From Actinotalea sp. JY-7876 (GTDB taxonomy: Bacteria; Actinomycetota; Actinomycetes; Actinomycetales; Cellulomonadaceae), in the NCBI RefSeq assembly GCF_014042015.1, contig NZ_CP059493.1, positions 3,038,001 to 3,102,000 of the forward strand: a DNA stretch of 64,000 nucleotides, read 5' to 3'. Position numbers and translations under genes: made by a program. This document shows positions 60,325 through 64,000 of this stretch, piece by piece. Below the pieces are notes generated by a model. It was not told the origin of the DNA and ran no database searches. It saw nothing but the letters and a program-made list of their open reading frames with translations. Numbering within the stretch: position 1 is the first letter of the stretch; the number at the start of each line of letters is the position of its first letter.

Positions 60325-61377
60325 TCACTCGGCCGCGGCGCGGACCTGGTCGTAGATGCCGCGCGTCACGTCGTTCGTGAGCTTCGCCTCGGTCAGCGGG
60401 GCGATGACCTCGGCGAACGCGTCGGCGTCGACCTCGTTGAAGGTCGCGCCGGCCGCCTCGGCGGCCTCGATCGCCTCGCTGACCTGCTCCGTCCAGAGCT
60501 CGGCCTCGTGCACGCGGGCCTCCTCGAGCAGCTCGAGGAAGATCTCCTGGTGCTCCTCCGTCATCGCGTCGAAGACGGCGGGGCTGATGATCAGGTAGTC
60601 CGGGAACATGAGGTGGCGCGTGTAGCTGAAGTACGGCGCGACCTCGGCGTGCTTGAGGTTGGAGTAGATGAGCTCGTTGTTCTCGCCGCCGTCGAGCACG
60701 CCGGACTGGATGGCCGTGTAGACCTCGCCCTGGCCCATCGGGGTGCCCGTGCCACCCATGAGCCTGAGCATCTCGATGTTGGTGTCGGACTCGATGACGC
60801 GGATCTTCATGCCCGCCATGTCCTCGGGCGTGTTGATCGGCTTCTCGGAGTTGTAGACCGACCGGACGCCGCCGTGGAACGCGCTGACGACCTTGATGCC
60901 CTCGTCCTCGAGCGAGGAGTACAGGTCCCCGACGATCTCCGGGTCGTTCGTCGTCTCGCTCTGGTGCTCCGCCGAGTCGAAGACGAACGGCAGGTTGAAC
61001 ACGACGAAGTCGGGGTTGAAGTTCTCGAGCAGCGGGCCGCCGACGTAGGCCATCTCGATCGTGCCGGCCTGGACGAGCTCGATGGTCTCGCGCTGGGCGC
61101 CGAGGGTCTCGTTCGGGAAGACCTCGATGTCGTACGCGCCGTCGGTCGCCTCGAAGAACTTGTCCCCGAGCTCGTCGAGCACGATGTACTGCGGGTGCGT
61201 CTCGGGCTGGTTGAACGCGGCCTTCATGACCAGCGTGTCCGCGCCTGCGACGGCGCCGCCGTCGTCGGTGCCCGTCGTCTCCTGCTCCACCGGGGTGGTG
61301 CCGGCGCTGCACGCGGTCAGCGCGAGCACCGACGCCCCGATGAGGGCGGTGATCGATGCGGCCTTGTTTCGCCTCAT
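60325..61377 (-). CDS. dctP: TRAP transporter substrate-binding lipoprotein (DctP)
   Basis: A 350-residue lipoprotein (signal ending LTAC, Cys23). The DctP fold shows FNQPETHPQYIVLDELGDKFFEATDGAYDIEVFPNETLGAQRETIELVQAGTIEMAYVGG. Arg193 in GMKIRVIES is the conserved residue that holds the ligand carboxylate. It captures an organic or sugar acid outside the membrane for DctQM. The ATG has GAAGGAGTTCATGCC ahead. First gene of the operon reaching to 53095. Confidence 0.94.
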   Translation of the reverse strand: MRRNKAASITALIGASVLALTACSAGTTPVEQETTGTDDGGAVAGADTLVMKAAFNQPETHPQYIVLDELGDKFFEATDGAYDIEVFPNETLGAQRETIELVQAGTIEMAYVGGPLLENFNPDFVVFNLPFVFDSAEHQSETTNDPEIVGDLYSSLEDEGIKVVSAFHGGVRSVYNSEKPINTPEDMAGMKIRVIESDTNIEMLRLMGGTGTPMGQGEVYTAIQSGVLDGGENNELIYSNLKHAEVAPYFSYTRHLMFPDYLIISPAVFDAMTEEHQEIFLELLEEARVHEAELWTEQVSEAIEAAEAAGATFNEVDADAFAEVIAPLTEAKLTNDVTRGIYDQVRAAAE

Positions 61378-61505
61378 GGCATGAACTCCTTCGTCCGCTC
61401 ACAGGGGCGTGAGCTGGGGGCGGTGCTGAGCACGGCCCGGCTGGGCTGTACCGGAACATCTGTGGTCGCGGTCCGTCTGACCTCGGCGTCAGTGCTTCGC
61501 CTAAT

Positions 61506-61518
61506 GGAACTTAGTTCC
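61506..61518. promoter_or_regulatory. IclR operator in the divergent dctP/61633 promoter
   Basis: GGAACTTAGTTCC is a perfect 13-bp palindrome with 5-bp arms, and another GGAAC lies at 61526-61530. The surrounding stretch 61495-61540 is clearly AT-richer than the coding DNA, as expected of a promoter. It is 129 nt upstream of dctP and 115 nt upstream of the divergent gene, so one IclR protein could control both. Confidence 0.75.
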
Positions 61519-61632
61519 GAAGCACGGAACAAGTTAGCCACGGGGGCGCCCCGTGGCAACTGCGACCTAGGTCCCGACAGGGCCTGGGTACGGTGACGCG
61601 ACCACGAGACGAACCCCACACAGGAGCCCGCC

Positions 61633-62559
61633 ATGACCCCCCAGCCCACCGCCGCCACCCTCGGCGCCTACGCCATGGCGCCCAAGGACCCGACCCTCCT
61701 CGGGGACTTCTGGGCCGAGGTCGGCGCGCTGCCGATCGGCGGCCTCGAGCTGCCGCTGCCGGCCGAGGGCGCCGGGCCGGACCCGGCCGGGCTCGCCGCC
61801 CGTCCCGACCTGCGCCTGCTCGTGACCTGCATCCCGACCGTCATGGGGCGGCTCGGCGCGGACCCGGCCTACGGCCTCGCGTCGTCGGACGACGACGCCC
61901 GCCGCCGCGCGGTCGCCGACGTCCGCCGCGCCCGTGACCTGGCCGAGGACCAGGCCGCCTCGGACGGCGCCGCCGTCGCGGCCATCCAGGTCCACAGCGC
62001 CCCGGGCCCGCGGTCCGGCGACCGCGACGCGCTCGCGCGGTCGCTCGACGAGATCCTGGCCTGGGACCTCGCCGGGGCGCGCGTCCTGGTCGAGCACTGC
62101 GACACGCTCGTCGCCGGGCAGCCGCCGGCCAAGGGCTTCCTGACGATCGAGGACGAGCTGGCCGTCCTGGCCGACCGGTCCGCCGCCGGCGCCGTCGGGA
62201 TGAGCATCAACTGGGGCCGCTCCGCGATCGAGGGCCGCAGCGCCCGGACGCCGCTCGAGCACCTGCGCGCCGCCGCGGACGCCGGGCTGCTGGGCGCGCT
62301 GGTGCTGTCCGGCGCGACGGACGCCGAGACGCCCTGGGGCGCGGCGTGGGGCGACGCGCACATCCCGCCGCGCGGCTCCGACCCGGCGCTCGCGGCGTCG
62401 GCGGACTCGCTGCTCGGCCCCGACGACGTCGCCGCCGCCCTCGCGCTCGCCGGGCCGGGCTGCCTCGTGGCGGTCAAGGTCGCCGTGCGACCGCTCGACG
62501 CCGACGTCGCGACGCGGATCGCCGTCGCGCGGGCGGCCCTCGCGCTCGCCGCCCGGTGA
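61633..62559 (+). CDS. DUF4862-like protein, probable sugar-acid enzyme
   Basis: A 308-residue soluble protein that I place only tentatively with DUF4862. Readable blocks are TLGAYAMAPKDPTLLGDFWAEVGALPIGGLELPLP, RLLVTCIPTVMGRLGADPAYGLAS, AIQVHSAP, RVLVEHCDTL, GMSINWGRSAIEGR and GALVLSGATDAETPWGAAWGDAHIPP. The evenly spaced acidic and histidine residues at strand ends look like a TIM barrel of the xylose-isomerase type (inference). It shares a promoter region with dctP and overlaps the next gene by 4 bp, so a step in uronate use is likely. Confidence 0.65.
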   Translation: MTPQPTAATLGAYAMAPKDPTLLGDFWAEVGALPIGGLELPLPAEGAGPDPAGLAARPDLRLLVTCIPTVMGRLGADPAYGLASSDDDARRRAVADVRRARDLAEDQAASDGAAVAAIQVHSAPGPRSGDRDALARSLDEILAWDLAGARVLVEHCDTLVAGQPPAKGFLTIEDELAVLADRSAAGAVGMSINWGRSAIEGRSARTPLEHLRAAADAGLLGALVLSGATDAETPWGAAWGDAHIPPRGSDPALAASADSLLGPDDVAAALALAGPGCLVAVKVAVRPLDADVATRIAVARAALALAAR

Positions 62560-63446
62560 GCACCGCACCCCGCGCGGGCGTGGTCGGCCTGGGCGTCATG
62601 GGGGCGCCCATGGCCCGCCACGTGCTCGAGGCCGGGCTGCCCCTGCACGTCACCGCCCGCCGCCCGGCGTCGGCCGCGCCCCTGGTCGACGCGGGCGCCG
62701 CCTGGCACGCCACGCCCCGTGAGCTCGCCGCGCACGTGGACGTCGTCGTGCTCATGGTCCCCGACCTGCCGGACGTGCTCGCCGTGCTCGACGGCCCCGA
62801 CGGGCTGCTCGCGGGGGTGCGCGGACCGCTGGTCGTGGTCGTCGGGTCCACCGCGTCACCGACGGGCGTGCGCGAGCTCGGCGCGACGCTCCGCGAGCGC
62901 ACGGACGGGCTCGTGAGCCTCGTCGACGCACCGGTGAGCGGCGGCCAGGAGGGCGCCGAGGCGGGCACGCTGTCGGTCATGGTGGGCGGCGCGCCCCACG
63001 ACGTGGCGCGCGCGATGCCGGTGCTCGCCGCGACGGGCACGGCGGTCCACCTGGGTCCGCTCGGCGCCGGTCAGGTCGCCAAGGCGTGCAACCAGATGAT
63101 CGTCGCCGCCACGGTGACCGCGCTCGCCGAGGCGGCCGTCGTCGCCGAGCGCGCCGGGCTCGACGTCGGCGCGATGCTCGACCTGCTCGGCGGCGGGTAC
63201 GCCGCGAGCCGCCTGCTGGAGGTCAAGAAGCACCGCTTCGCGACGCACGACCACAGCCCGTCCGGGCCGGCGAAGTTCATGGTCAAGGACCTCGGCTTCG
63301 CGCTCGACGAGGCGCAGCGCAGCGGGACCGCCACCGCGCAGACCGAGCTGCTGCTCGAGGTCTTCCGGGGCGTGACCGACGCCGGGCTCGGGGACCTGGA
63401 CACCTCCGTCGTGCAGGCGTGGGTCGAGTCCCGGACGCGTCTGTGA
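62556..63446 (+). CDS. 3-hydroxyisobutyrate/tartronate-semialdehyde reductase-type dehydrogenase
   Basis: A 296-residue beta-hydroxyacid dehydrogenase. [26 protein letters not shown] binds NAD(P), [22 protein letters not shown] binds substrate, and Lys176 in GQVAKACNQ is the catalytic lysine. It may be a GarR-like 2-hydroxy-3-oxopropionate reductase, which would suit sugar-acid breakdown through glarate or hydroxypyruvate intermediates. The GTG start overlaps the upstream stop (GTGA). Confidence 0.85.
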   Translation: MSTAPRAGVVGLGVMGAPMARHVLEAGLPLHVTARRPASAAPLVDAGAAWHATPRELAAHVDVVVLMVPDLPDVLAVLDGPDGLLAGVRGPLVVVVGSTASPTGVRELGATLRERTDGLVSLVDAPVSGGQEGAEAGTLSVMVGGAPHDVARAMPVLAATGTAVHLGPLGAGQVAKACNQMIVAATVTALAEAAVVAERAGLDVGAMLDLLGGGYAASRLLEVKKHRFATHDHSPSGPAKFMVKDLGFALDEAQRSGTATAQTELLLEVFRGVTDAGLGDLDTSVVQAWVESRTRL

Positions 63447-63542
63447 GGTATTCGCGCCGCGCCGTCGCAGCGGTGCGCACTCTCCTTCCGCGCGCGTCGC
63501 GCGGGTGCGCGAGTACCAGCGCCGGGGCACCTCGGACGCGGG

Positions 63543-63572
63543 ACGTCGGGGCGTCGGACAGCGCCCCGACGT
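63543..63572 (+). terminator. Hairpin between the dehydrogenase gene and nhaA
   Basis: ACGTCGGGGCG (63543-63553) and CGCCCCGACGT (63562-63572) pair perfectly over 11 bp around an 8-nt loop. It lies about 97 nt after one stop and 71 nt before the nhaA start, so it could be the operon's terminator or part of the nhaA leader. The rest of the 196-nt gap shows no gene. Confidence 0.5.
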
Positions 63573-63642
63573 CGGTTACGGTCGTCGCCGACGGGCCGAG
63601 GCGAGGCCGTCGGACCCGTCCCGAAACGACCCGAGGACAGCC

Positions 63643-64000
63643 ATGACCGACCGCCGCCCGCCCGTGCTGGGCACCCCGACCCCCGGCTCCCTGCGCAACC
63701 TCGCGGACACGCTGCGCGCCGAGAACGCCGGCGCCATCCTGCTGCTCGCGGGCGCCGTCGTCGCGCTCGTGTGGGCGAACTCGCCGTGGCGGGACGCCTA
63801 CGAGGCGCTGGGCTCGGCCGTCGTCGGCCCCGCGGCCCTGCACCTCGACCTCACGGTCGCCGAGTGGGCCACGGACGGGCTGCTCGCGATCTTCTTCTTC
63901 GTCGTGGGCCTCGAGCTCAAGCGCGAGATGGTCGACGGCCAGCTGCGCCGCCCCTCGACCGCGATCGTCCCGATCCTCGCCGCGGTCGGCGGCATGGCGG
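63643..64000 (+). CDS. nhaA: Na+/H+ antiporter NhaA (partial, cut by the right edge)
   Basis: The first 119 codons are present. After a short N-terminal tail ([48 protein letters not shown]) come the NhaA hallmarks [35 protein letters not shown] and the start of the next segment ([13 protein letters not shown]). NhaA exchanges Na+ or Li+ for protons and controls internal pH and sodium. The ion-binding aspartates of segment V lie beyond the window. ATG 63643 follows CGAGGACAGCC. Confidence 0.93.
   Translation, partial: MTDRRPPVLGTPTPGSLRNLADTLRAENAGAILLLAGAVVALVWANSPWRDAYEALGSAVVGPAALHLDLTVAEWATDGLLAIFFFVVGLELKREMVDGQLRRPSTAIVPILAAVGGMA

Noticed and set aside
1-64000. Horizontally acquired island or mobile element
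   Set aside because: No transposase, integrase, inverted-repeat element or sharp composition change is visible. AT-rich spots are confined to promoters.

Overview
The window is very GC-rich (about 73% by eye), tightly packed and rich in GTG starts. It carries a DisA/RadA pair, a KNRYG-type RadA, an Rv2747-like N-acetylglutamate synthase and sodium/SSS and TRAP carriers. Together these point to a soil or plant-litter actinobacterium, most likely Micrococcales near Cellulomonas/Cellulosimicrobium/Isoptericola. The phylum is well supported; the genus is inference. I see no tRNA, rRNA, CRISPR array, insertion sequence or phage gene.

Layout. 0-10.6 kb is an L-arabinose/pentose island. It holds a YtfQ-like sugar-binding protein cut by the left edge, a ChvE-GguA-GguB type importer, a DeoR regulator, araBDA, and a LacI regulator whose predicted operator occurs in front of both araB and ytfQ. 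10.6-20.4 kb is housekeeping: proC, a TetR-ABC efflux cassette, radA-disA, mutY and an aminoglycoside-type kinase. 20.4-29.4 kb holds an argA-type acetyltransferase and a TetR-controlled guanidine/urea carboxylase module. The module has an SSS symporter, two DUF1989 proteins and a biotin carboxylase, with matching palindromes in both promoters and no allophanate hydrolase. 29.5-34.9 kb is a glycerol regulon (SorC regulator, glpD-glpF-glpK).

35-37.4 kb has a MarR/EamA pair and a sugar epimerase. 37.4-63.4 kb is a large sugar-acid island: a spermidine/iron-type ABC importer with LacI, D-mannonate dehydratase, KDPG aldolase plus KDG kinase plus SDR with IclR, L-fuconate dehydratase with a FadR regulator, and a long operon (dctPQM-kduI-iclR-kduD-dehydrogenases) divergent from a DUF4862-like gene and a 3-hydroxyisobutyrate-type dehydrogenase. 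An HD-GYP protein with a tethered pentapeptide-repeat domain sits inside this island. The right edge cuts nhaA.

How it works together. The sugar-acid island converges on 2-keto-3-deoxygluconate (KDG). ManD makes KDG from mannonate, and KduI/KduD make it from unsaturated uronate. KdgK and Eda then cleave it to pyruvate and glyceraldehyde-3-phosphate. With arabinose import and degradation next door, the window reads as the cytoplasmic end of pectin/hemicellulose use. Most convergent gene pairs are separated by long, nearly perfect hairpins of unrelated sequence, presumably two-way terminators.
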